This document shows positions 42,129 to 52,580 of a stretch of 64,000 nt of DNA, piece by piece (positions within the stretch are counted from its first letter, which is position 1; each line of letters opens with the position of its first letter). The notes under the pieces are model-generated. The model ran no database searches. It had not been told where the DNA came from and saw nothing but the letters and a program-made list of their open reading frames with translations. The translations under genes and the position numbers were made by a program. The DNA is from Effrenium voratum (Eukaryota; Sar; Dinophyceae; Suessiales; Symbiodiniaceae), in the NCBI GenBank assembly GCA_963377175.1, contig CAUJNA010001213.1, positions 799,001-863,000 on the forward strand, given 5' to 3'.

Positions 42129-42242
42129 CTAGGTCTCCCAGTAGTGCCCTATCTCACCCCTTTTTTGGGAGAGGGTTCCCCTACTAAAATAGACTACAGA
42201 AAAAAGGGTACCCTATTCTGACCTCTCTACTGGAGGACCTAG
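42129..42242. mobile_element. MITE CTAGGTCC, copy 9
   Basis: 114 bp with termini CTAGGTCTCCCAGTAG and CTACTGGAGGACCTAG. CCAT directly before and after, a perfect 4-bp duplication. Confidence 0.95.
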
Positions 42243-42735
42243 CCATCTTTGCTTGAAGCGTCCAACATCGCCTTCAGATTGGTGGCCTTGGCTTTGTTTG
42301 GGCAACCGCCCCCGCTTGATCACCCAACCACTGGATTATTTTTCTCCAAAGCCCAGTGCTTCTTGTTATCGCCGTGTTTTTTTCCCATGTCAAAGCTGGA
42401 ATCAGCTCAAAAAGGAGTTGAAGCCTTTTTCTACTTTTCGGGTCGCAGGAGGGTTGCTCGTGCGGGGTATTTCATGGCGCTGAATCCTTGCTTTCCCAAA
42501 ACGAAAAGCAACATTCTATGTGTTTCCCCCGCTGAAGGCTCGGATTCCGTTGGGGATGCCACCTTGGCTGATTGGTTTCTTTGGAACCCATATCCCCGCC
42601 CCCTTAAGAATGGAATTGGGGGAGGGTGGTGACCCCTGCAATTCAATTTATAGCTCCATTTTCCTTTCATGGGCAAAACTAGATAAAAATGGAATCGGGG
42701 GACTCCCTACCCCCTCCTCCCTAAGGTAGGAGGGA

Positions 42736-42827
42736 TGCACCCATGTCATGTGGCTCAAAATCCCGTACCCCCAGTGAACATCCTAATCCAACCACAAAAA
42801 TAGGTTCTCAAATGGGGTCCTAATTCC
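42736..42827. repeat. Interspersed repeat family J, copy 4 (reverse)
   Basis: Reverse orientation: CCGTACCCCCAGTGAACATC, TCCTAATCCAACC and AATAGGTTCTCAAATGGGGT. It ends two bases before the next exon and so contributes the acceptor region. Confidence 0.6.
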
Positions 42828-42829
42828 AG

Positions 42830-42965
42830 CCTAGACGTGAGGACATCAACTTGCTCTACGTCTTTGCCTTCGACCCAAAGGATGTCATCCAGGAGTTGGC
42901 CCGCTTGCCGGTCACGGCCGTGGACCCCGCGATGCCGTCCATCAGCAGACCGGCTGGAACTGAAG
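42830..42965 (+). CDS. Candidate exon, propeller blade
   Basis: Acceptor TAATTCCAG, then phase-0 codons reading PRREDINLLYVFAFDPKD and VIQELARLPVTAVDPAMPS. LLYVFAFDPKDVIQELARLP is a clear blade strand pair continuing LLARG from 40,252. GT donor (GAAG/GTGAAG), phase 1. GC3 bias is strong except in the last ten codons, so an earlier donor is possible. Confidence 0.6.
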
Positions 42966-43001
42966 GTGAAGGTGAAACAGCTCCCAAACGGATTTGTGTT
43001 A

Positions 43002-43123
43002 GCAGGGCTCCTTAAAAGATACAGATTTTGCCTATTTGAAACATGGCTGTTTCCACAATAAAGTGAAACCACCATTGACAAGGCAATGCTCAGGTGTATA
43101 ATGTAAGATATGTAAGGATCCCT
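43002..43123. mobile_element. TIR cassette family G, copy 2
   Basis: Left CAGGGCTCCTTAAAAG, right TGTAAGGATCCCTG, inverted to each other. Flanks TGTT and TTTT (approximate). Confidence 0.75.
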
Positions 43124-43124
43124 G

Positions 43125-43235
43125 TTTTAACTTGGTGGCTCCCAGCCATCCGGTTCCTTGGCTTGTTTTCTTTGGTGTTTAGTTGGATTTCCGCATCTAA
43201 CCCACCAAAAGTTGAACTTTCAGCGGGGGATTTGA
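43125..43235. repeat. Interspersed repeat family M, copy 4
   Basis: TTAACTTGGTGGCTCCCAGC, TTTCTTTGGTGTTTAGTTGG and GAACTTTCAGCGGGGGATTT. Sits back-to-back with the family G copy. Confidence 0.7.
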
Positions 43236-43334
43236 GCCCAGAATTCGGGAACCCCCCAAAAAGCGGTTTTCCCTTTTTGCGCTCCCCAGTTTCCCTTCGA
43301 ACCGGGCCCGATTCGATGGGCCTGGCCGCTGCAG

Positions 43335-43416
43335 CTGAGTCAGGCGTCGGCGTGGTGGGGGAGGATGGCCTGCTGCTGGGCTTGGCCGCTTGGGCGAAGA
43401 TCCTGGCGGGGATACA
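43335..43416 (+). CDS. Candidate exon, propeller segment
   Basis: Acceptor GCTGCAG, then two bases and ESGVGVVGEDGLLLGLAAWA followed by KILAGI, strong GC3 bias. A GC donor (ATACA/GCGTGG) leaves phase 2. A GT donor five bases on (GTG/GTTGCA) is also possible but breaks frame into the Cys-rich exon. Confidence 0.55.
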
Positions 43417-43427
43417 GCGTGGTTGCA

Positions 43428-43581
43428 CAGGGCTCCTTAAAAGAAATGCATTTTGCAACCATTTGAAACATGTTGCTTAAAAAACCACTTTTTGCAACCA
43501 TTTGATTTTTCAACACCAAAATCAAGTTGGAAACCCACATTTACAAGTCGCAATGTTCAAGCGTATAATGTAAGGATCCCG
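43428..43581. mobile_element. TIR cassette family G, copy 3 (with internal duplication)
   Basis: Left CAGGGCTCCTTAAAAG, right TGTAAGGATCCCG. GTTG flanks it (43,422-43,425 and 43,582-43,585) if CAC and G are counted in the element. TTTTGCAACCATTTGA is duplicated inside. It starts 11 bases after the exon at 43,335, so it opens that intron. Confidence 0.75.
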
Positions 43582-43693
43582 GTTGTGATTGGGAAACATG
43601 GGAGGTGCAAAAAAACGCCAAGTCACGGAGCAAGTCGTCTTTCTGCGGTCTGTGCGCAACAAAAACGATGCTAGCTGGTGGGAGGGGAAATCA

Positions 43694-43740
43694 CAAAATT
43701 CATGGTGGTTGTTGGGAAGCATGTTTTGCATCTTTGCCAG
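43694..43740. repeat. TIR cassette family H, partial copy
   Basis: Left part only: TTCATGGTGGTTGTTGGGAA and GCATCTTTGCCAGCC. Confidence 0.5.
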
Positions 43741-44142
43741 CCACTCAGTCACTCAACCAGGCGCCCTTTCCAAAAATCATCAACATCGGGGGGGGGGGGG
43801 TTGAGTGGCAGGTTGCATGGTTGTTGTGAACCACCCCGGACCTTTCTTTCCCTTGTAGATGCATTCCTGAAAACAGCGCGGAGGGTTTCGGCGCGATTCC
43901 GGTCCCAGAAAAGGAGCGCAGTTGGGCCGGTGAACAAACTCACCTTTGCAAACTGATTTGGAGGGTCCCTTTGGCATTTGGAACACTGCAGCTTAACGTG
44001 CAACCCAAGCCAGCCTTGGCCGGGGAATCTGCTTCTGGAGCAAGCATGGATTCCATGTTAATCAGGGGAGTATGCTTGTAAGGACTAGCTTCCATTTGCA
44101 GACATGTATTTGTTGCTATTCCCCCGTGCTTGCTTTCTCCAG

Positions 44143-44290
44143 CTCGGGGGGACGTAGCCGCAAATGGACGGTGACTGCCCGTGAGGACCTCTACCGTGCC
44201 CACGAGGATTCGCTGTGCGCCCCTGGCCACTTCTCACCTTTGGGGTCCTTCGTGTGCAAGCCATGCCCCGAGGGCTGGTCCAGTGGCAAG
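44143..44290 (+). CDS. Candidate exon, Cys-rich GCC2/GCC3-like segment
   Basis: Acceptor TTTCTCCAG (or CGTAG at 44,157). Reads RKWTVTAREDLYRAHEDS, then LCAPGHFSPLGSFVCKPCPE and GWSSGK. The spacing C-x-PG-x(7)-C-x-x-CPxG matches GCC2/GCC3 or ephrin-receptor-like Cys-rich repeats found next to membrane segments of large protist surface proteins. One further Cys comes from the next exon (SSSCARPE). GC donor AAG/GCTCGC, phase 0. Confidence 0.6.
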
Positions 44291-45189
44291 GCTCGCGGTT
44301 GCCAGGGGATTCCCCCGGATTTGCCGCGGGAAAAAAAAAGAAAAGAAAAAACACATGGCTTCAGCTTTCCTTTTTTTTTGCCAAAAAGGAGGTGCCCAGC
44401 AAAGCGGACCAATGTTCCATGTTGTGTCCATTTCTTAATTGCTGCGCTAGATTAGTTTGGGAATCGACCCCCAGTTGCTTCTGGGAGCTAAGCAGAGTCT
44501 TGCAACTTGGGAACCCATTTCAGGCTTCATGCGTTTTCATATCCCGTTGCATGTTGTGAGTTGCATGAGTTTGTGAGATGCCAAACTTCGTTCAGTGAAA
44601 TTGTGTTTGCGCCCAGGTAAATGTCAAACTCCATGTGCCCTGAACCTCCGTATGTCAAATTTATGTTTTGGTCACGGGCTTCCTTTTCAGCGAACATTGA
44701 ACATGCTTTCAAAATGCAGCTTTATTCGGGGGCCGACGATCCTAGAGTTCAACCCCCATCAAAAGAAGGGCCGACCATATTTCTGATGAAACTCCTTAAA
44801 GCGATGATTACATCAACAGAACGGCCCCGGACGCTCTCTATATTCCCCCCCCCCCCCCGGTTTTCCATGTTTTGGCCCATTGTCCGGGGGGGGTTCACCC
44901 CCCCCCCCCCCCATTTTCACGGTTTGTATCAACCCGTCCCCCCATGGTTTTTTCATGGTTTGAGAATTCCAAAGCTTTTGTTCCATGCACTTTGCCCCAA
45001 AAACCAGCAACAGTGACTGAAAAGCGGCAACTTGGCCATCTAGGACCGCTCTTTTTTCGAGGTTCCCTTGGTTGGTGTAGCTTTTTTACGCGCCGCGCCT
45101 TTCCCTTTTTGGGGGCAGAAGCTCCGCTGTGTCGGGTGGCCAGCAGGTTTACCGCTCTTTCGGTCGGTTTTTTTCCTTCGACTTCGCAG

Positions 45190-45288
45190 GGCTCCAGCAG
45201 CTGCGCGCGCCCGGAGCCCGCGACGCTGCTGGCCTCACTGGCGCCCCTGGCGCTGCTGGCGGCCTTGGGCCTCGCCCCTTGCTTTTTG
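45190..45288 (+). CDS. Candidate exon with transmembrane helix 1
   Basis: Acceptor CTTCGCAG, phase 0. After GSSSCARPEP comes the hydrophobic run ATLLASLAPLALLAALGLAP then CFL, a good membrane helix. GT donor (TTTTTG/GTTCAG) in phase 0. Two other frames are open, but only this one combines GC3 bias with clean junctions. Confidence 0.6.
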
Positions 45289-45550
45289 GTTCAGTGGTTT
45301 GTTTCTTTGGCATATAAAGGGAACAGTTGATGGAACTCTGGGGAATCTTGGGGTCAGCTCCTCACCCTAAGAGGTTCCCTTCTCTAGGATCATTGTCGAT
45401 CAGGGAAACCAAGGGATACAGCCGGACATAAACCCACCGGTCACGTGGCAGTTTAGTTGCATTTCTGGGAACGAACCGTGGCAACCACTAGTCCCATCTA
45501 CCAGTCTAAAGTCTTCTTGAATCATGTGGATGGTGGTTTGGGCAGCGGAA

Positions 45551-45662
45551 CATGGTTGTTGTTGGGACACATTTTACATTTTTGCTTGTGTGGTTTAGTG
45601 GTTGGAACCAACCACTGAAGGGATAAAATTCGAGTTTTTGCTCCCCTCCAACGTCAACCAAG
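45551..45662. mobile_element. TIR cassette family H, copy 4
   Basis: 112 bp from CATGGTTGTTGTTGGGAC to CCAACGTCAACCAAG. Flanks GGAA and ACAG do not match. Confidence 0.75.
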
Positions 45663-46418
45663 ACAGGAATAACCAGGTATACGGGAGGATTCCCTGTTTT
45701 GATGCACCTTGACCAAGTTTGAGATGGGAAATGGCGCCAAGGGAATCCCCCATATCCCCGCTCCTTCCGTATCCCCGCTTGTTCGTTTGTCCAAGTTGTC
45801 TCAGTTCCCGAGTTTCTGAGTTGCCATCCTTTTGCTTGGATTCCCCCACTCCACCGCGGCAATTTTCTCACGCCCTAGCTTTAGCTGCACGTTTTGGGTT
45901 TAGTTACCATTTCGGTAACCTTCCACCTTTGACCTTGCCTTGGTCTCCCAAGGCTTGACCCGCAAAACACAGAGTCCTTCTGGATTTTGCTGGATGAAAA
46001 ATGAAAATCAGCCAAAGGCCTGCTTTTTCGGGGCCCTGGAAGATCAAGGTTGTGGTAGTCAAGTTTGCAAATTAGACCATCTATTATTCCAGGTCCCTAA
46101 GTTTCCAAAGGGGGAACAACTTGTAAGACCTTGTATGTCCAGTTCAACTTAGCTTCTTGGTGCTGCCACCCGAGTTCCGTTTCGGACATTATTAGTTACT
46201 GTGGTCACGCCCTCAGACCAGAGCAATCCGACACAGGAGGTGCGGGACCTCGTCCTTTTTGGGAAGACACCCATGAGGGGAGTGTTTTCTTTTTTTGTCG
46301 GAGTTCATCACCTTTGGAAGGGAACGCCCTCCGATTAATACATGAATCTGGGGTCAACATGTTGGCTCATGTTGCATGGTTAACTTTTTGGGAATTTGTA
46401 GTCTGTTCACTAACTCAC

Positions 46419-46515
46419 TTGTTCAGTGGCTCCCTTTTTCCTTTTTTTGGTGGCTGCCCCACTAACATGGTCTTCCCAAAAATGGGTTCCCTGTTTTTCC
46501 AGGGTCACTGAACAA
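46419..46515. mobile_element. TIR cassette family N, copy 2
   Basis: 97 bp with left TTGTTCAGTGGCTCCC and right GGGTCACTGAACAAC, good terminal inverted repeats. No clear duplication. Confidence 0.7.
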
Positions 46516-46561
46516 CTGAGCTACCCCTGCAAAGGTGAATTTGCTTGAGGGGGCAGCACAG

Positions 46562-46614
46562 GTCTGGCGCTTTGTGCGGCCCTGGCACTTTCAGAGGCCA
46601 CCATTCGGCTCTGG
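46562..46614 (+). CDS. Candidate micro-exon, basic loop
   Basis: Acceptor GCAGCACAG and donor GG/GTGAAG enclose VWRFVRPWHFQRPPFGS. It fits phase 0 in and phase 2 out, and would form the short basic loop after helix 1. A second frame is hydrophobic (GLALCAALALSEATIRLW), so the reading is not secure. Confidence 0.4.
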
Positions 46615-46789
46615 GTGAAGCAGTGGGGGGGGGGGAGGTTGGGAATTGGGAGCCCAAAAAGTTGGCGTTTCTTCCGAACATCGGGTGACTGTTGCATTGA
46701 AACGGTCTCAATACTTTTGGATCCCCACAAAGAATTGGAGCTCGAGAAGGAAGGAACATTGAACGTTTCATATTCTCAGTTCTTCAAAG

Positions 46790-46882
46790 CGAATCAACCT
46801 TCTCACCTTTTGTTTTTTCTATTTTGGTCCATATCTAGTCATGACCCCAAAAGGTGATCACCTTTTAGTTCCAGGTCCTTTG
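46790..46882. repeat. Interspersed repeat family F, copy 4
   Basis: CAACCTTCTCACCTTTTG, AGTCATGACCCCAAAAGGTG and TTTTAGTTCCAGGTCCTTTG. Confidence 0.65.
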
Positions 46883-47115
46883 GGCAATTTGGTATTGGAC
46901 CGCCTGGGGAGTTGTTCCCATGGGTCTTCGGAGGCCTCTGGTGAAAGACACCCGTGACTGGTCCCTTGACATCCTGGTCACGTAGACCAAATCATGTTTA
47001 AGATATGCAGAACAAAATCATGCGGGCCCCTCAAAATGGTGATGTTTCGTTTGAATGTTGTTAGTTTGCGGCTGCGTTGGCCTGTTTAAACCCATTTTCT
47101 GTTTTGGGAACCCAC

Positions 47116-47300
47116 CATGGCCGGAACTATTTAGAAATCTCTGGGAACTATTTATGAATCTCTGGGAACTATTTATAGATGGCTGGGAACTATTTATAAC
47201 ATGCACGGAACTACTTGAAACCACCCCCCAGAACTATTTGGAGCCATTTGGAATTATTTGGAGGTGTCTTTGGAATCATTTGGAACTATTTAGAGCTAGT
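47116..47300. repeat. Left subterminal repeat array
   Basis: About nine degenerate units of 10-24 bp starting GGAACTATTT, the first ones at a 21-bp step (GGAACTATTTATAGATGGCTG). Mirrors the right-end array in opposite orientation. Confidence 0.85.
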
Positions 47301-47553
47301 TCCACTCTCAGGCTGGTTTGGACAACAGCTGCTTGCAAGCTGTAGTTTGGATGGCGTGTTGTACGCGTGCAACTGCAGCACATGTTTGCGCTCAGGGAAC
47401 AGCAGGTTCACACAAAACTAAAACAGGACAGGGCGACAAGGGCCGGATGTAAGAAAGGTCGTTCGATGTAAACACAAACGCGCCCTCCGTGGAGAACTGG
47501 CTCGACACCAGCGCCACGTCCAGTACCTTCACTACTCCCTGGCTAGCCAACAC

Positions 47554-47985
47554 ATGCCCGCGAGTACCACTGTCGCCACCGCCAGCAGCGCAGAGAACAT
47601 TTTGAACCTCAATGACTGCTACCTTTCACTACCATCAACGCCCCACTGCGGACAACACCCCTGCAAAAAGCCTTCCACCGCAACTGTCACTGCCACACTG
47701 CACCAAGTTACCACCAACTTCAGCACCGCCACCGTCATCATTGTCATCACTGCACTTTGCGTCAATTACCTCGCTGACAGATCTGGCCTCTTAGCGCCTC
47801 CAGCTCCCAAAGGCCCAGCTCTATTGAGCTCAGGTGACATTGTATCCAGTGGGGTTGTACCCAAACCACAGGGACCAGTGCGGCGAAACTTACACACCGC
47901 GCGACCATGCGTGATGATACAAATGGCGAAACTCGTGACAAACATAACTAACACTGCCACTCAGCGCGCTGATGGACCTATGTAA
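47554..47985 (+). CDS. Open frame inside the 4.28-kb element, doubtful
   Basis: 144 codons including stop, Thr/Ser/Ala-rich, beginning MPASTTVATASSAENILNLN. It contains a hydrophobic stretch TVIIVITALCVNYL. No transposase motif, no catalytic Asp/Glu pattern and no similarity that I recognise. May be chance in a C-rich, stop-poor region. Confidence 0.15.
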   Translation: MPASTTVATASSAENILNLNDCYLSLPSTPHCGQHPCKKPSTATVTATLHQVTTNFSTATVIIVITALCVNYLADRSGLLAPPAPKGPALLSSGDIVSSGVVPKPQGPVRRNLHTARPCVMIQMAKLVTNITNTATQRADGPM

Positions 47986-49154
47986 TGCCCAGCAACAGCC
48001 GCTTGCTTGGGCGAGAAGGCTCCAGTCGTGTTGCTGCGGAGGCCTGATCTACTTGCTCTGTGTGACATGCTTCGGGACTTCTGACGTACGGGTTAAAAGG
48101 CCTTCCGTCGAAACTCATGATTGGTGGTTAAGTAAGGATCGTGAAGAAAAAGGAGAAAATGACTCCCTTGACTGCTAAGCCTTTCTGTAACAATCACACA
48201 AGCAACTTCTCTACAAATCCTTGGAGTCTGAGTATGCATCATTCGTGCAACGCATTCACGACACTTGCTGGCGGTCATCTTCCCCTATTCTCTTGGCACG
48301 GCTAGCCTGCAGGCTGCAGGCCCCACAAGTTTCCTTCTCAAGACCATCTTAGCTAGAATAGGCTGGAAGTGATTCCGGCCCTGTTACTGAGGGCCTGGGC
48401 TTTCATGACTGCGCCACGACTTTTCTTCAATTGCTTTGAAAAGCTAGCAACAAGCAAATGCTCACTCAGCGCAGTGTGGATGGATGTTGTGAGAGGCCCG
48501 CAAGCGCCCAACCGCTGTTGAATACTTAGCCTGGATAAGCAGGGCCACCAAAATCGCCACAACTCAAGGAGAAATGAATGCTGAGGACGATGCCTGGAAA
48601 TTATATACTACTTGTATGACATGTTCACCCATTTTGCATTTTAGGTGCCAACCTACTCCTGTTTGCTGACTGCTCTTCCCCCTCCCTTTATTGCAATAAG
48701 TTACTGAAGTAAGCTCGCTGTCCGGCCAAGTCCTCTGTGCCGCAGAGTGCATCGCCTCACGTCTAGGTTCGTCTTAACTTTCGACGTTCCAGCAACCGCC
48801 ATCATCCTCACTATCATCGCGTTGCCAAACGTTCCTGAGTCCTTCGCCAACAGCGCTAAGACTTTGGTTTTGGGACTCGCCTTACAAGCGCTGCGAGGGC
48901 ATGGCTGTGGCTTTCATTGATCATCCGTGGGAGGGGGTGAGGGCGTGATGATTGCTCTTCCACCTGCGCCACGCAAGGTGTGCACAGGTCTGGCCAGGAC
49001 AAAAGGACTGGCCGACACAGCTGGAGAACTTGCCAAGGACTGGCAGCGCTGGCAGGACTAGCAGGGGGACTGCGCCGCCCATCAGCTGGCTCCGGCCATC
49101 ACGTATCCAGACGGGGTTTTACGCGAGCCGTTTGTTTTCAAGCCCCCTTCTCAA

Positions 49155-49245
49155 AACAATGAAGAAACTATTTCTAAATGCTTGGAAGCCATTTATAAAT
49201 GACTGGAAGCTATTTATAAAAGGCTGGAAACTATTTATGAAAGGG
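49155..49245. repeat. Internal short tandem array of the 4.28-kb element
   Basis: Four units of about 22 bp, e.g. GGAAGCTATTTATAAAAGGC, the same motif family as the subterminal arrays. Confidence 0.85.
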
Positions 49246-49779
49246 GGCTAGGCTGGAAACACAGGCCTTGGCTCCCAGCCTACCCAGCTGGAGCCCAAGC
49301 GACGAACGCCACCCCTGCCCGAAAACGTGAACTAGTCAAGCGTGGAATGGGTCACGTTGGAAGGGATAATGCCCAAATGTAGCTGCCACCCGAGCAATGA
49401 TCACCACGCCTTCGCCAACCCTGTTATTCGCAGAGTGCGGACACCCGGCTTAGCAATCCGCGTTGAAGCCTGGGAAAAAAAGGCCGCGCGCCGAAGAATC
49501 ACATCACTGACGCAACGCCACCCCTAGCTGCTTCAATCATTCAAGCTCGAATCGTCTTAGAAATTGAAAGGCCCGTGGCTCCGCGTTATCATGGACAGTT
49601 GGCCAAGGTGCCCAAGAAAACAGTTCCGTGACGAGCTGGCGTCGAAATAGAGAAGTAGCGTCGACGAGCGCGCCAAGCAGTCTTGAGATTATTGCCGAGA
49701 CCTGCTGCGAGTGTTCAGAATGTCTGGCACTTATTATTCAACCATTTTCGGCTGGACACTGACAGTTCGGAGCTGTCGT

Positions 49780-50245
49780 AAACCAGTTGCGGCCGTGCTT
49801 CAAACATAGTTCGTAACCGTTCGGAACCGTCGTGAACTATTTCATGGCCGTGCTTCAAACATAGTTCGTAACCGTTCGGAACCGTCGCGAACTATTTCAT
49901 GGCCATGCTTCAAATATAGTCCGTAACCGTTCGAAACCGTCGTGAACTATTTGTAGCCATGCGTCACAGACAGTTCGTAACCGTTTGGAACCGTCGTGAA
50001 CTATTTGTGGCCATGCTTTACATATAGTTCGCAACCGTTCGAAACCGTTGCGAACTATTTGTGCGACCCAGCCCATATAGTTCCAAATAGTTCCAAATAG
50101 TTCCAAATAGTTCCAAACAGTTCCGGACACTTCTGGATGCATAAATAGTTCGCAACCGCTCCGAACCGTTACGAACTATTATCAAACCATTGAGCCCAAA
50201 TAGTTCGTAACCGTTCTGAACCGTCGTGAACTATTTATAACGCGG
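49780..50245. repeat. Palindromic repeat array inside the element
   Basis: About seven units of 55-60 bp. Each has ATAGTTCGTAACCGTTCGG and AACCGTCGTGAACTATTT, which are mutually inverted so that every unit can fold into a stem of about 15 bp. A short run of TAGTTCCAAA units interrupts it at 50,075-50,120. Confidence 0.9.
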
Positions 50246-51169
50246 AACCGTTGCGATCTTTGGAGGCTTGCTCAGAAAAAATGTTTACCGCTCTGAAGTT
50301 ATCGCAGGCTAGCGTGAGAGTCAATCAGTTGAAAGCGGGCCCAACCGATTCTTGCGATTTTAAGGATGCAGCAGCTATGCAGCACAAAGCTAAAACATAG
50401 TGTCGCAAAGCTATGCGTGGGCAGCCAACACGTTGGCTTGCAATAAGTTGATTATTGTATCTGGGCAGCTCCATGATGTGATTTGACCCCCCGTCTTCAC
50501 GGCGCAAGTGAACCCATTGAACACCTAGAACACACAGGCAAAGCACGTGGCATGGGATGGTTTAAAGCTGGCATAACACGGCGGAGTTCGCGGAGACGTA
50601 CCAAACCTCAACATAGCGTAGCTGCAGTACTCCAAAGACGCGCCAAACGGAATACAAGAGCACAACCTGTCGCGCGCTTTGCCGATGCCCTAAGGTGAGC
50701 CGGCAAGCAGCAAGCGCCAGATCATAGCATAAAACGCAACACATGTGACATATTTATGACCCGTGCCAAAATGTTCGAGGGACTGCTTGCGCAATGTCAA
50801 TGCCTACATACCATGCGTGGAATCGTGCTCTTGACGCCGGTGGTGAACATTAAGTTGCGGTCACTGCCTGGTCACCTTATTTATTTGCGAAGCCCAAGGT
50901 TCTGAAGGGTAATCAGGTTTGAGCATCTGTTGCGCACCAATGAGCTTTGCAGCCTAGTGCTCAAATCTGCTGCGCAGCGCAGGTGAAGCAATGGGACATA
51001 GTCACACTCACCAAGCCACATACTGTAATCTATCAACCGCCGAGCTTAGGCTGTTGGGTGTGTCAGCGGTTGTGCGCATAGTTTGTTGAGGTTTCATTGC
51101 TGCTGACTGCTGGTTGAAGCCCTGCTTAAGTAGTGTTGCAAACATTGCTTGCGTGTTTGCAAGCCGTTT

Positions 51170-51300
51170 CCAAGGTATAAGTAGCTTTCACATGCGCAAA
51201 AATAGCGTCTGCGTGTTTACAAGTAGCTTCTGCATGTTTATGAATAGCTTCTGCGTGTTTATAAGTATCTTCTGCAGGTCTATAAATAGTTTCCACACTT
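51170..51300. repeat. Right subterminal repeat array
   Basis: About five units near 29 bp, e.g. GAATAGCTTCTGCGTGTTTA, ending ATAAATAGTTTCC. Reverse-complement relative of the left array. Confidence 0.8.
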
Positions 51301-51634
51301 GGCCTGCTTGGAAACAGTAAACAGGCCAACGCAGGCGCCAAGTTGTTAGAGGTTAAGATAGAAACAGGGCATGGCATTCTGACCTAAAAAAGGGGTTACC
51401 AACTAGTTGATTGGCGCTTGTTTTCAGGCTGTTTTGAGCGTTTGATGTTGTTTTTGCGAAACAACTCCCCCACATGTAGACGAAGTTATTAGTCCTCTCG
51501 ATGTCGTGAATCACGTGTAGTGAGCGCCATCGCATGCCAGCGCCATTTTTGAGAAGTGGAAAGGCCGAATGGAAAGGACAATTTTGAAGGAAGACCAAGA
51601 GGAAGACCATATCTTTGGTGCATTTTGCTTGGCT

Positions 51635-51720
51635 GTTAGGACTTTAACTTTTTGCCAACTGATGGGTTTTCCACTAAACCACTAAAAGTTAAACTTTTAG
51701 CAGGGGAGCAGAAAGCAACC
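51635..51720. repeat. Interspersed cassette family B, copy 5
   Basis: GCTTGGCTGTTAGGACTTTA, CCACTAAAAGTTAAACTTTT and AGCAGGGGAGCAGAAAGC, ending CAACCGAG. The words TTTAACTTTT and AAAAGTTAAA are inverted. Confidence 0.7.
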
Positions 51721-52338
51721 GAGATATGCAGGAGTCTTGACATTCGCACGACTCACGCTGCGCATGGACAACATCCACTTCGCTGCTGGGACAGATAAAA
51801 CTCACAAAAACATACTGGGGATGACTCCACCTACCAACTTGGTCGGCGGAATTTGTTCATCGCCAATGAATTCGCATCTCCGGAGGCCAGGGACGTCCGG
51901 CGCTGATTGGAGCGGCGTGTTCCAGAGCTGGACGCCTGTCAGAATGTCGACTTTGGCGATGATTCCAAGAGTTGGAGCCACAGCACAAGAGGTTGATGGA
52001 CATGAACCCTCACCTAAATTAAACTCACACCCACCTTCTTGGACTTGATGGATGCTCAAGACGCGGTTTGCTTTTTTGGACAGGAAACCATTTTTGGGGC
52101 AAACGGCAAACCATAAGATTGTTTTGCCTCCACTCAGGAAGTGAGACGTGGGTTGTTTGTCCGGCTCGCTTTCGGGGACGAGCAAAGGAGCAGGGGATAT
52201 CTCGTTTTGTTTTTGTTTCCGCCAAAGGAGCAAAGGGTTGCAACACGGAGCTTCGCAAGCCACCAGCCACCAGACACCGAAGCATTTCTTGGGCCATTTC
52301 TTGGCTGGAGAGAGCGCAAGCCAACCCGAAAATCACGG

Positions 52339-52452
52339 CTAGGTCTCCCAGTGCCCTTTCTCACCCCTTTTTTGGCGGAGGGTTGCCCTACTAAAATAGA
52401 CTACAGAAAAAGAAGGGTACCCTTTTTGTACCCTCTCTACTGGAGGACCTAG
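52339..52452. mobile_element. MITE CTAGGTCC, copy 10, ten bases before an exon
   Basis: 114 bp with termini CTAGGTCTCCCAGTGCC and CTACTGGAGGACCTAG. Flanks ACGG and ACTG match poorly. The right end lies ten bases upstream of the exon at 52,463, so it contributes to that exon's splice-acceptor region. Confidence 0.9.
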
Positions 52453-52462
52453 ACTGCCTTAG

Positions 52463-52580
52463 GCTCACGCCCCGCACCCGGGCGCCCCAGCTGGTCTTCG
52501 CCTACGCGGCCTGCCTGGCGCCGGGGTTGGCCCGCGGCGCGTGGGCTTTGGCAATGGCCGCGTATCTCGACGCCAATTGG
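52463..52580 (+). CDS. Candidate exon with transmembrane helix 2
   Basis: Acceptor ACTGCCTTAG, then one base and LTPRTRAPQLVFAYAACLAP followed by GLARGAWALAMAAYLDANW, very strong GC3 bias. LVFAYAACLAPGLARGAWALAMAAYL is a plausible membrane hairpin or long helix. GT donor (AATTGG/GTCAGC) in phase 0. Confidence 0.6.

Larger units (their letters stand above)
47065..51342. mobile_element. 4.28-kb TIR element with 7-bp target duplication
   Basis: Left end TTTGCGGCTGCGTTGGCCTG and right end CAGGCCAACGCAGGCGCCAAG are inverted repeats (about 22 of 25 bases matching, one gap). TTGTTAG lies directly outside both ends (47,058-47,064 and 51,343-51,349). None of the intron cassettes (families B-P) occurs inside, so it is a separate, probably later, insertion. 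Near each end are inverted sets of GGAACTATTTATA-like units (47,120-47,300 and 51,170-51,300), possible transposase-binding sites. The longest open frame (47,554-47,985) resembles nothing I know. Probably non-autonomous; superfamily not assigned. It sits in the intron between 46,614 and 52,463. Confidence 0.85.
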
